From Psychrobacter sp. 1044 (GTDB taxonomy: Bacteria; Pseudomonadota; Gammaproteobacteria; Pseudomonadales; Moraxellaceae): DNA of 64,000 bases. The position numbers and the translations under genes were made by a program. Every line of letters starts with the position of its first letter. Position 1 is the first letter of the stretch. The stretch spans positions 62,001-126,000 of the forward strand of contig NZ_CAJHAZ010000006.1 in assembly GCF_904846525.1 (NCBI RefSeq), given 5' to 3'. This document shows, piece by piece, positions 54,374-63,425 of the stretch. The notes under the pieces are model-generated. The model did no database searches, was not told the DNA's origin, and saw nothing but the letters and a program-made list of their open reading frames with translations.

Positions 54374-54407
54374 AAAAAACCCTCAAGTGTGTCGCTTGGG
54401 GGTTTTT
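54374..54407. terminator. Terminator between hslO and hydrolase
   Basis: ACCCTCAAG, a 7-base loop and CTTGGGGGT (one G-U pair), with A7 before and T5 after; may serve both converging genes. Confidence 0.85.
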
Positions 54408-54459
54408 AACGTCAGGGCTTGAAATTTATGACTGACGATATAAATGGTTTCGAGCACGC

Positions 54460-55929
54460 TTAATTGGCTACCTCATCCACTTCTGGATAAGAATAGATAC
54501 GACTATCAAGCCCATACTTTGCATCATGGGCATCGCCTAGCCTGTTATCCAATAGCCAAGCAATAACTTGCTCATGTACTCTATCGCTGTAGATTAAATT
54601 CATGTGATTGACTCCATAAAAAATCGCCTTATGTCCCTCTGGTACTGCTAGCGTATGCTCTTCGGTATATTCGCCGAGCGCTGACTCTACTGAGACCAAC
54701 CCGTCCCCAAGCAAACTTGTGGTCTTAGATTCATAATGAGTTTCAATCAAAGCTGCTGCCACTAAATAGGTATTCACATGCAGGGGCAAACGCGTGGGAT
54801 GACGAAACTCTGCTGGCAGCACACTGCGCCCTTCGGTAGACTTCCAATCAGCATCGCGAATACTGCCGTAACGTAAATCTATAATACCGGCGCTACGCAA
54901 GTCGCCCAATTTAGCCAATGATCCTGCAAAAGGCAGCTTAGCGATTTTATCTTGAACAAAATGTCCAATCTGCTCCAAGCTTGCGCCATGATGCGGTGAG
55001 CCTAAGGTGACAAGATTACCCACCCGTTTGACCCAGCTAAAGCCTTGCTCTTTACCGTAAAACAACGCACTACGGCTCAACAAACCGCCCATACTATGAC
55101 CGATTAAATCTATTTGAGTGACGTCGGGATTACTCTCAACCAAATCTTGCAAGACTTTTGCAAAGCTACGTCCGTTGCTAGAAATACGCCGACCCGTATT
55201 ATAGTTTAAATACAGAACCGTCGCTTTTGGCAAGTGATTGACCAACGCTTCACCCAAATTGCCTTCTCCAGATACCTGCCAGCTCAAATGACTCATACAA
55301 AGCCCATGGCATAAAATAATAATACGCCCGGACAGCGCGCCACTTTGTACACGATTGTATTCATCGTATAGCACCATCGATACTGCCAATGGATTGTGAT
55401 GAGTGATAAGGTGATCGCCCATGACGCCATTTAGAATATTGACCAAGCGACGTAAGTTTTTGGGTAAAGGTTGTATTTTTTTGGGTTTAGAAACAGTGTT
55501 ATAAAGACGCAGCCCTGAGGCAAGATTATTGCCCACCAATTGCATCGTATAACGCACCGTGCCATAAATCCGCCCTGTGATACCGCGCTGCCAGTGCTCA
55601 ATATTGCCTTTATTAAACCGCCCTAAAGGACGCAGCAGAATCTCACGATGGATAGCCTCTACAATATCAGTGACTTCCACCACGCCCATCGTTGCCAACT
55701 GAGCCAAGCCTTCAAAAAAATCAACCAACGTAATAGGCTGATGCGGTTTGCTATAGCTGTTGTCCACCGTCTCGGCGCTCAGCTCATCGACATAGATATA
55801 TTCAAGTTTCGCCAGCTCTTCATAGACATCGCCCTGAAAACCTTCACCAGTATCCGACTCAACAGCAGTTGGACGCCGAGTGGTGGCAAATAAATCATGA
55901 ATGGTTTCTAAAGGTTTTGGACTGGTCAT
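54460..55929 (-). CDS. Alpha/beta hydrolase, lipase/esterase-like
   Basis: A 489-residue cytoplasmic-looking hydrolase. The nucleophile elbow is GHSMGG (Ser near residue 274) in LIGHSMGGLLSRSALFYGK, followed by LVTLGSPHHGASLEQIG, and a histidine near the end in YGVNHMNLIYSDRVHEQV that fits the catalytic His. The oxyanion-side segment IIILCHGLCMSHLSW is upstream. PGAP1/lipase-like proteins share the SPHHG feature. No signal peptide is seen. Substrate unknown; a lipid or polyester ester is likely. Confidence 0.8.
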   Translation of the reverse strand: MTSPKPLETIHDLFATTRRPTAVESDTGEGFQGDVYEELAKLEYIYVDELSAETVDNSYSKPHQPITLVDFFEGLAQLATMGVVEVTDIVEAIHREILLRPLGRFNKGNIEHWQRGITGRIYGTVRYTMQLVGNNLASGLRLYNTVSKPKKIQPLPKNLRRLVNILNGVMGDHLITHHNPLAVSMVLYDEYNRVQSGALSGRIIILCHGLCMSHLSWQVSGEGNLGEALVNHLPKATVLYLNYNTGRRISSNGRSFAKVLQDLVESNPDVTQIDLIGHSMGGLLSRSALFYGKEQGFSWVKRVGNLVTLGSPHHGASLEQIGHFVQDKIAKLPFAGSLAKLGDLRSAGIIDLRYGSIRDADWKSTEGRSVLPAEFRHPTRLPLHVNTYLVAAALIETHYESKTTSLLGDGLVSVESALGEYTEEHTLAVPEGHKAIFYGVNHMNLIYSDRVHEQVIAWLLDNRLGDAHDAKYGLDSRIYSYPEVDEVAN

Positions 55930-56084
55930 AGTGTTAACATATCAAGCAGTTGAAGGAATTTTCCATACTATCCTGTAATTGTCATAAACAGAAGAGAATG
56001 ATTTAACTATCAAGTATCTTTATTGTCAAAGAAAGGCGCTATCCTTTAATACCAATGCTTACATATTAATAACTATCCTCCAAA

Positions 56085-56118
56085 ATAAAAAATCCCAAGC
56101 CATGACTTGGGATTTTTT
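56085..56118 (-). terminator. Terminator of phoX
   Basis: AAATCCCAAG and CTTGGGATTT form a perfect 10-bp stem with loop CCATGA and an A/T-rich tail. The stem is identical to that of the terminator at 58528 upstream of phoX. Confidence 0.85.
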
Positions 56119-56157
56119 TGTTGAGAAAGACACATCATTACTCATGCAAATGTCTAA

Positions 56158-58359
56158 CTAGACAAACGACTCTGCCAGTATGACGTCGCCATCTTCACGC
56201 GTAATCATTACGGTCGCTGAGCGCGGCGTACTGCCTCCAGCAATAGCACCCCAAGTATTACCCGGATGCTGAATATTGATAAATAAGGTTTTAAAGTCAG
56301 GAGCCATGGTAATACCTGTGACTTCACAGCCTTCAGGACCGACAAAAAAACGTTTGATATTGTCATTACTAGCAGGCATCCCAACTCGTGTTTGTTGTCC
56401 CGCTGAGGTCGTTATGGCTGTCCCATCACTGACTTTACCCGGCAGCGCCGCCAGTAACATACAGCTACTGGTATCGGTATAAGCGCCATCATCGGTCTGA
56501 ATCCATAATACGCCACGCGGATCGAAGTACAAACCATCGGGAGAAGACAAATCATTGCTATCATTTAACTGTGACAAATTTTCTGCGGCCAGATCATAAG
56601 GCGTGGCAAACAAATAAATGTCCCACTCAAAACTCATGGCCGCATGATCGCCACCTGCTTCTGCCCAGCGAATGATATGACCGTTGTCATTACCTGCCGC
56701 TTTTTCACCTGCTTGATAGCTACGCGGATTAGAGGCTGACACAGGTTGGTCTTCACGTACGCCGCGATATTTATTATTGGTCAATGTGACGTATACCTCA
56801 CCCGTCATAGGGCTAACCGATACCCACTCTGGTCGATCCATTTTGGTTGCGCCGACCACATCTGCTGCGGCACGAGCAAAAACCAACACCTCATCTTGTC
56901 CATTAAAAGGCAATACCGTATTGGAGGCATCCAGTCCGTTTTGACTATGGACGAGTGCTTTCCATTCACCGCTGCCATCTTCATTAAAGATAGCAACATA
57001 GAGCGTGCCGTCATTCAAATACTTATCGCCCGCTTTTAAGCCACCGCCGATATCACTATTTGACCATGTGGCTTTGGAGACAAACTTATAAATATATTCG
57101 CCGCGAGCATCATCGCCCATATAAAAGACCACCGGTTTGCCTTGTTCAACGGGGGTATAAGCACAGTTTTCATGGGCAAAACGTCCCAGTGCCGTACGTT
57201 TTTGCGGCATAGAGTTTTGGTCAAACGGGTCAATTTCGGTGATATAGCCAAAGGTATTAAAGCCATTACGATAATCGTCAGCAGCACTGGTACCGACGGC
57301 GGTCATATCCCAGCGCGAAAATTCATCGGCTATCTTGGCATCTTTGGCTTCAGGTGTGTGCCACAGATACTCCCAGCCTGGGAAATCCTCTGTTGCACCG
57401 TAGCGCTCGCGACCATAGTTTTGCCCATCACTTAATTGGCTAGCATCTTGCCCACGGGCGAATACCCCTAAAAAGTTCTCTTCGGTGGTCAGATAGGTGC
57501 CCCAAGGTGACAAACCTGCACCGCAGTTATTATTGATGCCGCGCGTCTGAAAGCCTGTCGGATCAAACTTAGTCTTGACCAAATCAGAGCCAGCAACGGG
57601 CCCTGTTAACTGCGCCGTACTACTACTCGTGAGACGGCGATTATATTTCGAATCAGTCACCATCTCATAACCCTTACCATCAGTACGTTTGGTCATCTCG
57701 ACCACTGCTACCCCATGGCAATTGACTTCTCGGCGCACGTCACTCGCGAGTCGACGATTTTTAAAGATGGGCGCGGCGTTGTTATCTTGGATCACATGAT
57801 AGCCAAACGGACTCAGCTCATTACTGTTTACATATTCATGATTCATCACCAGTAGACCATTCTCTGCCGCTTTGGCATCATAAGCGCCGCCCTTTTTACC
57901 GAAGAACCACATGCCGTCATGGTTATCACCCATGCGCCACTCGAATGACTCTGCCGACTGCTCTCGGTTGTCTTTCCAATCGTCGATACCAGATATCAGT
58001 GGCGTACCCAGTGGCAATATCATCTCGGCTTTATAGCCTGCTGCCACGCTCATCGTTTCGGCAGTTGAATGCGCCACTGCCGTAAATTTCAAAGTCTCAG
58101 GACGTTTGAGATCGCCCTGTGCAGGGATAGCCGCGTTATTATCAGTATTCTTGATAGGACTGCTGTCATCATCATCGCTACAGCCAACCAAAGGTAGCGC
58201 CCCAAAAAAAGCCGCCGCCGTCAATCCTGTGCCACCTTTCAGGATACTACGACGATTTAAACGACGACTAATAATGGTTTGAAAATCGATATTGTCAGTC
58301 GGATTAGAGTCTTCAACGACTTCATGGGCAAGTGGTTGTTTATTATTCAATAATGTCAT
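56158..58359 (-). CDS. phoX: PhoX-family alkaline phosphatase, Tat-exported
   Basis: Calcium/iron-dependent phosphatase that releases phosphate from organic esters outside the cytoplasm. A Tat signal is visible: RRSILKGG at residues 36-43, hydrophobic core LTAAAFFGALPLVGC with a possible lipid-attachment cysteine at 60. The 733-residue mature sequence has the PhoX/DUF839 features LLVMNHEYVN, NCGAGLSPWGTYLTTEENF, GRFAHENCAYTP and DNIKRFFVGPEGCEVTGI. Four PhoB half-sites lie upstream, supporting phosphate control. Confidence 0.92.
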   Translation of the reverse strand: MTLLNNKQPLAHEVVEDSNPTDNIDFQTIISRRLNRRSILKGGTGLTAAAFFGALPLVGCSDDDDSSPIKNTDNNAAIPAQGDLKRPETLKFTAVAHSTAETMSVAAGYKAEMILPLGTPLISGIDDWKDNREQSAESFEWRMGDNHDGMWFFGKKGGAYDAKAAENGLLVMNHEYVNSNELSPFGYHVIQDNNAAPIFKNRRLASDVRREVNCHGVAVVEMTKRTDGKGYEMVTDSKYNRRLTSSSTAQLTGPVAGSDLVKTKFDPTGFQTRGINNNCGAGLSPWGTYLTTEENFLGVFARGQDASQLSDGQNYGRERYGATEDFPGWEYLWHTPEAKDAKIADEFSRWDMTAVGTSAADDYRNGFNTFGYITEIDPFDQNSMPQKRTALGRFAHENCAYTPVEQGKPVVFYMGDDARGEYIYKFVSKATWSNSDIGGGLKAGDKYLNDGTLYVAIFNEDGSGEWKALVHSQNGLDASNTVLPFNGQDEVLVFARAAADVVGATKMDRPEWVSVSPMTGEVYVTLTNNKYRGVREDQPVSASNPRSYQAGEKAAGNDNGHIIRWAEAGGDHAAMSFEWDIYLFATPYDLAAENLSQLNDSNDLSSPDGLYFDPRGVLWIQTDDGAYTDTSSCMLLAALPGKVSDGTAITTSAGQQTRVGMPASNDNIKRFFVGPEGCEVTGITMAPDFKTLFINIQHPGNTWGAIAGGSTPRSATVMITREDGDVILAESFV

Positions 58360-58461
58360 TATCAGTCACCTTGCTATTAGGCTGGATTGGCGGAGAGTTG
58401 ATCGCGGCTTTACAATTATCACCACAAAAATACGAATTACGCCTAAGTCTACCGAGAGTTT

Positions 58462-58501
58462 ATGACAGAACGTTGAAACATAGATGACATTCTCATGACA
58501 G
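58462..58501 (-). promoter_or_regulatory. PhoB-box array upstream of phoX
   Basis: On the minus strand CTGTCATGAGAATGTCAT (58484-58501) is a canonical Pho box of two 7-bp units with a 4-bp spacer. A further perfect CTGTCAT is at 58462-58468, exactly two 11-bp turns on, with a degenerate unit (GTTTCAA-like) in the slot between. A TAGACT -10-like element lies 10 bases after the last unit. Four units at 11-bp spacing are typical of strong PhoB sites. Confidence 0.85.
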
Positions 58502-58527
58502 CACTTTGTGAGCACCTCATAAAACGA

Positions 58528-58558
58528 AAAAATCCCAAGCGTTAACTTGGGATTTTTT
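58528..58558 (-). terminator. Terminator of the FAH-family hydrolase
   Basis: AAATCCCAAG, loop CGTTAA and CTTGGGATTT, with A and T runs on the two sides. It ends the transcript of the gene at 58609 just before the Pho boxes. Confidence 0.85.
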
Positions 58559-58608
58559 GATGGCGTCGCTGCATTTGACGACTGATAAAATAGTACTGCT
58601 ATAAAAAC

Positions 58609-59325
58609 TTATTGAACCTGCGCCTGCCATTCATGGGCACCGAGCTTCAATTTTAACGCATCGCCTGCTTGTAATATGCCAACGCCGCTCGGCGTTCCAG
58701 TCATAATCACGTCACCTGCTTGTAAGCTAAAGGCATGGCTAATCTCTGCCAGTAATTCATAAACTGGAAATAGCATCAATGCACTATCACCATCTTGCTT
58801 CAACTCATCATTGATATAAAGCTGATATTCGACATGGCTAAAATCACCAAACGCTTGCGGATCAATCCAATCAGCAAGCACACAGGCACCATCGAAACAC
58901 TTAGCACGCTCCCATGGATGACCTTTTTCTTTGAGCTTACTTTGCAAGTCACGTAAGGTCAAATCCAGCCCCAAAGTCACGCCACCTATCGCTTGCTGTG
59001 CTTGTTCAAGCGTGGCTGCCGATAAGTCTGCTGCTAATTGCACACACAGCTCAGCTTCATAATGGGTCTCACCATATATCGCTGGATTGGGACGGACGAT
59101 ATCATGACGCACACTGACCACTGACGATGCTGGTTTCATAAATAAGATGGGTGATTTTGGTATCTCATTGCCAAGCTCGCGGGCGTGTTCCGCATAGTTA
59201 CGGCCGACACAGACCACTTTGCCGATGGATGCACGTACGCTATCGTTAACCATTGCGATACTCGTGTCATCATTGACGCTGGCAGCAATCGCATTGATTA
59301 AAGACATATGGGGTGATTTGCTCAT
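58609..59325 (-). CDS. Fumarylacetoacetate hydrolase-family protein
   Basis: A 238-residue FAH-fold enzyme (YcgM type) that acts on 1,3-dicarbonyl or acylpyruvate compounds. Motifs: VVCVGRNYAEHARELGNEIP, LFMKPASSVV, the metal-binding ETHYEAELCVQL (Glu/Glu) and GDVIMTGTPSGVG. GTG at 59334 is a possible start, but the ATG at 59325 with GAG eight bases before it is better. The exact substrate is unknown; relatives include fumarylpyruvate hydrolase and oxaloacetate decarboxylase. Confidence 0.85.
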   Translation of the reverse strand: MSKSPHMSLINAIAASVNDDTSIAMVNDSVRASIGKVVCVGRNYAEHARELGNEIPKSPILFMKPASSVVSVRHDIVRPNPAIYGETHYEAELCVQLAADLSAATLEQAQQAIGGVTLGLDLTLRDLQSKLKEKGHPWERAKCFDGACVLADWIDPQAFGDFSHVEYQLYINDELKQDGDSALMLFPVYELLAEISHAFSLQAGDVIMTGTPSGVGILQAGDALKLKLGAHEWQAQVQ

Positions 59326-59392
59326 ACTAGGCACTCACAGCAGATTATTGATAGGTTGGTCATACATACTGCACTATCTGTCGCTATTTTTC

Positions 59393-59461
59393 TAGGGCTT
59401 ATCTTCATTTTAAAAATAGTCATAAAAATGAGATAAATGGCAGTTAAACAAAAGAATAGCG
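59393..59461 (+). mobile_element. Decayed half copy of MITE-like family B
   Basis: The ~69 bases starting TAGGGCTTATCTTCATTTTA match the right end of the intact element (49414-49586) read on the other strand: TTCATTTTAAAAAT, then AATGAGATAAAT, AAACAA and AATAGCG are shared in order. The other end is missing. The last bases run into a 16-bp terminator stem. Confidence 0.7.
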
Positions 59462-59490
59462 GGTTAATATTAAGATATTAACCCGCTATT
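59455..59490. terminator. Terminator of the second amino-acid importer operon
   Basis: A perfect 16-bp stem, AATAGCGGGTTAATAT and ATATTAACCCGCTATT, with a TAAG loop. On the minus strand it is followed by CTTTTGTTT. It partly overlaps the decayed MITE and ends the permease operon 32 bp downstream of its last stop. Confidence 0.8.
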
Positions 59491-59521
59491 ATTTTGTTTA
59501 GCATTATTTTGAGCCAAACCA

Positions 59522-60247
59522 TTAAGGTATGGTGTTGGTCATTACATCAGGCGGTACATAGCTTGTGTGGCGGTTCATTCTTTTTTCAAACAACCTAAAG
59601 CTAAACAGAATCACCCATGATAATAGAAGGTAAATAATACCAGCAGCAAAGAACAGCTCCATCAAGGTATAAGTTCGCGCACTAATGGTTCGAGCGACAC
59701 CCGTGATATCCATCAAAGCGATGGTTGACGCAAGCGCACTGCCTTTTAGCATAAAGATCACTTCATTGCTATAAGCTGGAATGACAATACCAAAGGCACG
59801 GGGTAAGGTAATACGCGTAAGCTTTTGCCATTTCGACATACCGATAGCGTCAGCTGCTTCGAGCTCACCAACAGGAATAGTCTGAATCGCACCGCGAATG
59901 ATTTCTGCCAAATAAGCACTGGTATTCATGGTAAAGGCAATGATGGCACACCAATACGCTTGACTGAGCACAGGTTCCCATAAGAACGAATTCCGTATAG
60001 CCTCAAACTGTCCTAGACCATAATAAATCAAAAATATCTGTACCAGCAGCGGTGTGCCACGGAAGAAGAAGATATAAGAAAAGGGTAGTATCTGTACCAG
60101 CCAGTTTTTTGACAAGCGCAACTGGGCTAAAACCAAACCAAAAAATAGGCCGATAATACCTGATATAACCACCAGCTGTACGGTCAATACTGCCCCGTTT
60201 AATAAATCAGGAATACTATCAAAAATAACCTGCCAATTCCAATCCAT
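59522..60247 (-). CDS. Amino-acid ABC transporter permease (HisM/ArtM-like)
   Basis: A 241-residue permease with FFFRGTPLLVQIFLIYYGLG and the EAA loop PVGELEAADAIGMSKWQKLTRITLP, close to the basic amino-acid importers (HisM, ArtM). Five hydrophobic segments. It starts 12 bp after the partner permease at 60260, so the two form the heterodimeric pore. The substrate (Arg/Lys/His/ornithine) is inferred from the family. Confidence 0.9.
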   Translation of the reverse strand: MDWNWQVIFDSIPDLLNGAVLTVQLVVISGIIGLFFGLVLAQLRLSKNWLVQILPFSYIFFFRGTPLLVQIFLIYYGLGQFEAIRNSFLWEPVLSQAYWCAIIAFTMNTSAYLAEIIRGAIQTIPVGELEAADAIGMSKWQKLTRITLPRAFGIVIPAYSNEVIFMLKGSALASTIALMDITGVARTISARTYTLMELFFAAGIIYLLLSWVILFSFRLFEKRMNRHTSYVPPDVMTNTIP

Positions 60248-60259
60248 AGTATCTCTCCT

Positions 60260-60994
60260 CTATCCTATGGTCGATTGACGGTGGGTTGACTGACGGCTCA
60301 GCTTTTTAGCGTAGCGTGCCGCTGGATTGGCGCGCCATTCGAGCCACATCATAAAACCAGTAATCAACATGGTTAAACCCAGATAAATAATCGCCGCTGC
60401 CATATAAAAAGTGAATGGCTGCTGCGTTGATTGGGCGGCACGTGACGCCTGATACATGATGTCTTTGAGACCCACGACCGATACCAATGCGGTATCTTTG
60501 AGCAACACCAAAAACAAATTGCCCAATCCTGGCAACGCAATCTGCCAAACTTGTGGCAAGGTAATGCGATAAAACGTCTGAAAAGGACGCATGCCAATTG
60601 CTTGCGCCGCCTCTTTCTGCCCTATCGGAATCTCTTGGATCGACATGCGAAAAATTTCAGTCGCATAAGCGCCAAACGCAATAGACAACGCCATCACGCC
60701 ACCCCAAAAGGCACTGATCTCAACATATTCGTTATAGCCGAATTTCTTGAGAATCGTCATCAGCAGCATAGAGCCACCGTAATAGATAAACAGTACCAAT
60801 AGCAACTCTGGAATACCGCGCATTGTCGCTGTATATACAGTCGCAATTTTACGCAGCAGCCAGACATTGGACAGCTTAGCTGTGGCACCGAGCAGCCCTA
60901 AAGCCATGCCGATGACTAAACTGGTCATGGCAAGCTTGATGGTGACGGTAGCGCCGCTCAGTAGTAGCGCGCCAAATCCTTGTAAATCAAACAC
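60260..60994 (-). CDS. Amino-acid ABC transporter permease (HisQ/ArtQ-like)
   Basis: A 244-residue permease with TMRGIPELLLVLFIYYGGS and EAA loop PIGQKEAAQAIGMRPFQTFYRITLPQ, similar to HisQ. GTG start with GGA seven bases upstream. No ATPase gene for this importer is in the window; it may lie beyond 64000 or be shared. A terminator and a 458-bp gap lie between this gene and the binding proteins. Confidence 0.9.
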   Translation of the reverse strand: MFDLQGFGALLLSGATVTIKLAMTSLVIGMALGLLGATAKLSNVWLLRKIATVYTATMRGIPELLLVLFIYYGGSMLLMTILKKFGYNEYVEISAFWGGVMALSIAFGAYATEIFRMSIQEIPIGQKEAAQAIGMRPFQTFYRITLPQVWQIALPGLGNLFLVLLKDTALVSVVGLKDIMYQASRAAQSTQQPFTFYMAAAIIYLGLTMLITGFMMWLEWRANPAARYAKKLSRQSTHRQSTIG

Positions 60995-61452
60995 AATTAT
61001 CCACTCAGTCTCTTTATATTAGCAATTTGCAAAATATGAGTTAAAAGAATCAGCATCAATCGCTGAGCGCTGCTGATAAGCGTATTTTATACCAAATAGA
61101 CCTTGGTGCTTTGCGTCATAGATGGACGTCAAATCAATACGATTATTGCGGCGGAAATTGACACAGTAGAAATGAGCGCTGATTTTATCATATTCGCTGC
61201 CAGCTATGTTAATACTCACACGTAAAAGCAGTGCTTAAATAGACGCTTATCTTCTTAAAAATGCATTAGATTAGTCATATTTTTACAAACCGAACAGTCA
61301 ATATCACAAGACCAAACTATTTTTTATAAAAAACAAAAAAAGGATATCGCTATTGAAGCAATACCCTTCCTATGAAATGGAATTCAAATTAACCTATTAA
61401 AAATCACCATTCTCACGGTTACGATGCAACAGTGCTAAACATATTTTAAGAC
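60995..61452. other. 458-bp gap with terminator and leader hairpin
   Basis: No convincing gene. It holds the terminator of the binding-protein gene (61335-61366) and, closer to the permease start, a possible leader structure where ATCAGCA and TGCTGAT (61049-61077) pair. A 66-codon open frame (61019-61219) has no ribosome site and no recognisable sequence. Confidence 0.5.
61335..61366 (-). terminator. Terminator after binding-protein gene 1
   Basis: On the minus strand GGGTATTGC and GCGATATCC (two G-U pairs) form a 9-bp stem with loop TTCAATA, followed by seven T residues. Located between binding protein and permeases, it may lower permease expression relative to the receptors. Confidence 0.7.
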
Positions 61453-62364
61453 TTATTCAGCAGGTTTTTCTGTCGGCTCAGTAGTGACCGTCGAGCTTGA
61501 TGCTGGAATCGCAAAATATTTTTGATTGATTTTATCGTAAGTGCCATCCGCTTTAATATTGACCAATGACTTATTAATTTTTGCTTGCAATGCATCGCCT
61601 GGACGCACCGCGATGGCAAAATTATCATTGATGTCAATCTCTTGACCTTTGAGCGCATACTGACTGCCTGAGGTGGAGCCAAGCCATTCTAGCGCTGGCA
61701 GCTTATCAGACACCATCGCATCGACACGATTCGAACCCAAATCCAAAAACGCATTACTGAGCGTGTCATAAAGCTTCATGTCAGCATTCGGATAAACCTT
61801 TTCTAACCACTGCGAAGAAATGGTCGAGCGCTGAGCGGCAATAGAGTGCGCATTGATATCATCGCTATTGCTAGGATCAAAGCTGCTGTCTTTTTTGGCC
61901 AAAAACACCAAAGTATTGCTAAAGTACGGCTCCGTAAAGCTGACTTGTTGCTCACGCTCAGGCGTCACCGACATAGCGGCCACAATCGCATCATACTTAC
62001 CCGCTTTTAGACCGGGGATAATACCGTCCCAATCTTGCGCCGTGATTTCACATGTTACCTTCATATCGGCACAGATAGCGTTGGCAATATCAACATCAAA
62101 ACCACCAAGGGTGCCATCCGCATTGGTATAATTAAAGGGAGCATAAGCGCCTTCGGTACCAATACGTAACACATCACCCGTCGCTGCGGTCTCAGCGGCG
62201 TCTGGGCTGACATCATCATTTGCATCATTTTGACCATTGCTACATCCTGCTAAGGTTAAAAGCGCCGCCATCGCAAGCAAGGGCGCTGAAAAACGTCGCG
62301 CCTTGATGCCATTGATAACGGATGCGTTCGCGATTGCACAGTGTTGGTCAAAATGGTTATTCAT
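61453..62364 (-). CDS. Amino-acid ABC transporter binding lipoprotein 1
   Basis: A 303-residue lipid-anchored solute-binding protein (family 3). Lipobox LTLAGC follows the hydrophobic core. The ligand domain has VLRIGTEGAYAPFNYTNADG, GGFDVDIANAICADM, TAQDWDGIIPGLKAGKYDAI and FTEPYFSNT, as in LAO/histidine receptors. The start is the ATG at 62364 with AGGA five bases before it. It is the third of three related receptors. Confidence 0.9.
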   Translation of the reverse strand: MNNHFDQHCAIANASVINGIKARRFSAPLLAMAALLTLAGCSNGQNDANDDVSPDAAETAATGDVLRIGTEGAYAPFNYTNADGTLGGFDVDIANAICADMKVTCEITAQDWDGIIPGLKAGKYDAIVAAMSVTPEREQQVSFTEPYFSNTLVFLAKKDSSFDPSNSDDINAHSIAAQRSTISSQWLEKVYPNADMKLYDTLSNAFLDLGSNRVDAMVSDKLPALEWLGSTSGSQYALKGQEIDINDNFAIAVRPGDALQAKINKSLVNIKADGTYDKINQKYFAIPASSSTVTTEPTEKPAE

Positions 62365-62466
62365 GATCATCCTTGGGGTTTGTGAGTAAAATAACACTCA
62401 TCTCTATGAGTGAATATCGCCATACGTGACAGCCATATCAGCCGAGCACAGAGATGAGCTATGATA

Positions 62467-63393
62467 TTAGTTAGTCGCCGCTTCAGCTGATTCTTCTTTC
62501 ACTTCAACAGCATCATCACCTTCAACCACCATCACTTCTTTTACGTCGGTGGTTGCCACGGCTTTTTGCGCAGCAGCAGTAGAGCTGGTGCCAAAATAGC
62601 TGCCTGTGATTTGGTCATAAGTACCGTTTTCTTTTAATTCAGCCAACGCTTTATTGAACTTAGCGACCAATGGATCGCCTTTACGAAGCGCGATACCCAT
62701 GGCATCTTCGTCGGTGCTGATTTCTTGTCCTTTCACTTCATAGTCTTTGCCAGCATCCGTTTTTAGCCAATCGATGCCAGTGACTTTATCGGACATCATT
62801 GCCCGTACGCGACCTGAAGTCAGATCCAGATACGCATTGTCTTGGGTATCATAAAGCTTGATATCAGCATCTGCATGTTCATCCTGCAAGTACTGTGAAG
62901 CGACGGTTGAGCGCTGTGAGGCAATGGGCTGACCTTTTAATGCATCGACGCGAATGTCATCACCTTTTTTACCAATCAAGATAATGCCAGTGTGAAAGTA
63001 CGGGTCAGTGAATTCAACCACTTCTTTACGCTCAGGCGTGATCGACATACCTGCGATAATTGCATCGAATTTTTGGGCATTTAGACCAGGAATGAGACCA
63101 TCCCAATCTTGTGAGATGACTTCACATTTCGCTTTCATTTGTGCACACAGAGCGTCGACCAGCTCAATCTCATAACCAATTAACTTGCCATCAGCATCGG
63201 TATAACTGAACGGCTTATAGCTTGATTCGGTGGCAATTTTTATGTTCATAGGTGCATCGGCTGTGGTGTCAGCTGCCGCACCATCTTCTGGCGTGGTGCT
63301 ATTATTACAACCAGCCAGCATAAGCATCGCGGCACTTAATGGCGCAAGCCAAAGCACCTTAGTTTTTAATGATGATGTCATTGATATTGTCAT
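62467..63393 (-). CDS. Amino-acid ABC transporter binding lipoprotein 2
   Basis: A 308-residue paralogue of the 61453 receptor: lipobox LMLAGC, IKIATESSYKPFSYTDADG, ISQDWDGLIPGLNAQKFDAI, FTDPYFHTG. An acidic tail rich in Val/Glu (~residues 280-308) is unlike its neighbours. The start is the ATG at 63393 with AAGGA nine bases upstream. Confidence 0.9.
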   Translation of the reverse strand: MTISMTSSLKTKVLWLAPLSAAMLMLAGCNNSTTPEDGAAADTTADAPMNIKIATESSYKPFSYTDADGKLIGYEIELVDALCAQMKAKCEVISQDWDGLIPGLNAQKFDAIIAGMSITPERKEVVEFTDPYFHTGIILIGKKGDDIRVDALKGQPIASQRSTVASQYLQDEHADADIKLYDTQDNAYLDLTSGRVRAMMSDKVTGIDWLKTDAGKDYEVKGQEISTDEDAMGIALRKGDPLVAKFNKALAELKENGTYDQITGSYFGTSSTAAAQKAVATTDVKEVMVVEGDDAVEVKEESAEAATN

Positions 63394-63425
63394 GTTTGCT
63401 ATTCCTTCATTTTTCAATCAGAAGA

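Noticed and set aside
61019-61219. 66-codon open frame between importer permease and receptor
   Set aside because: No ribosome site, no recognisable domain, and it overlaps a leader hairpin; treated as non-coding.
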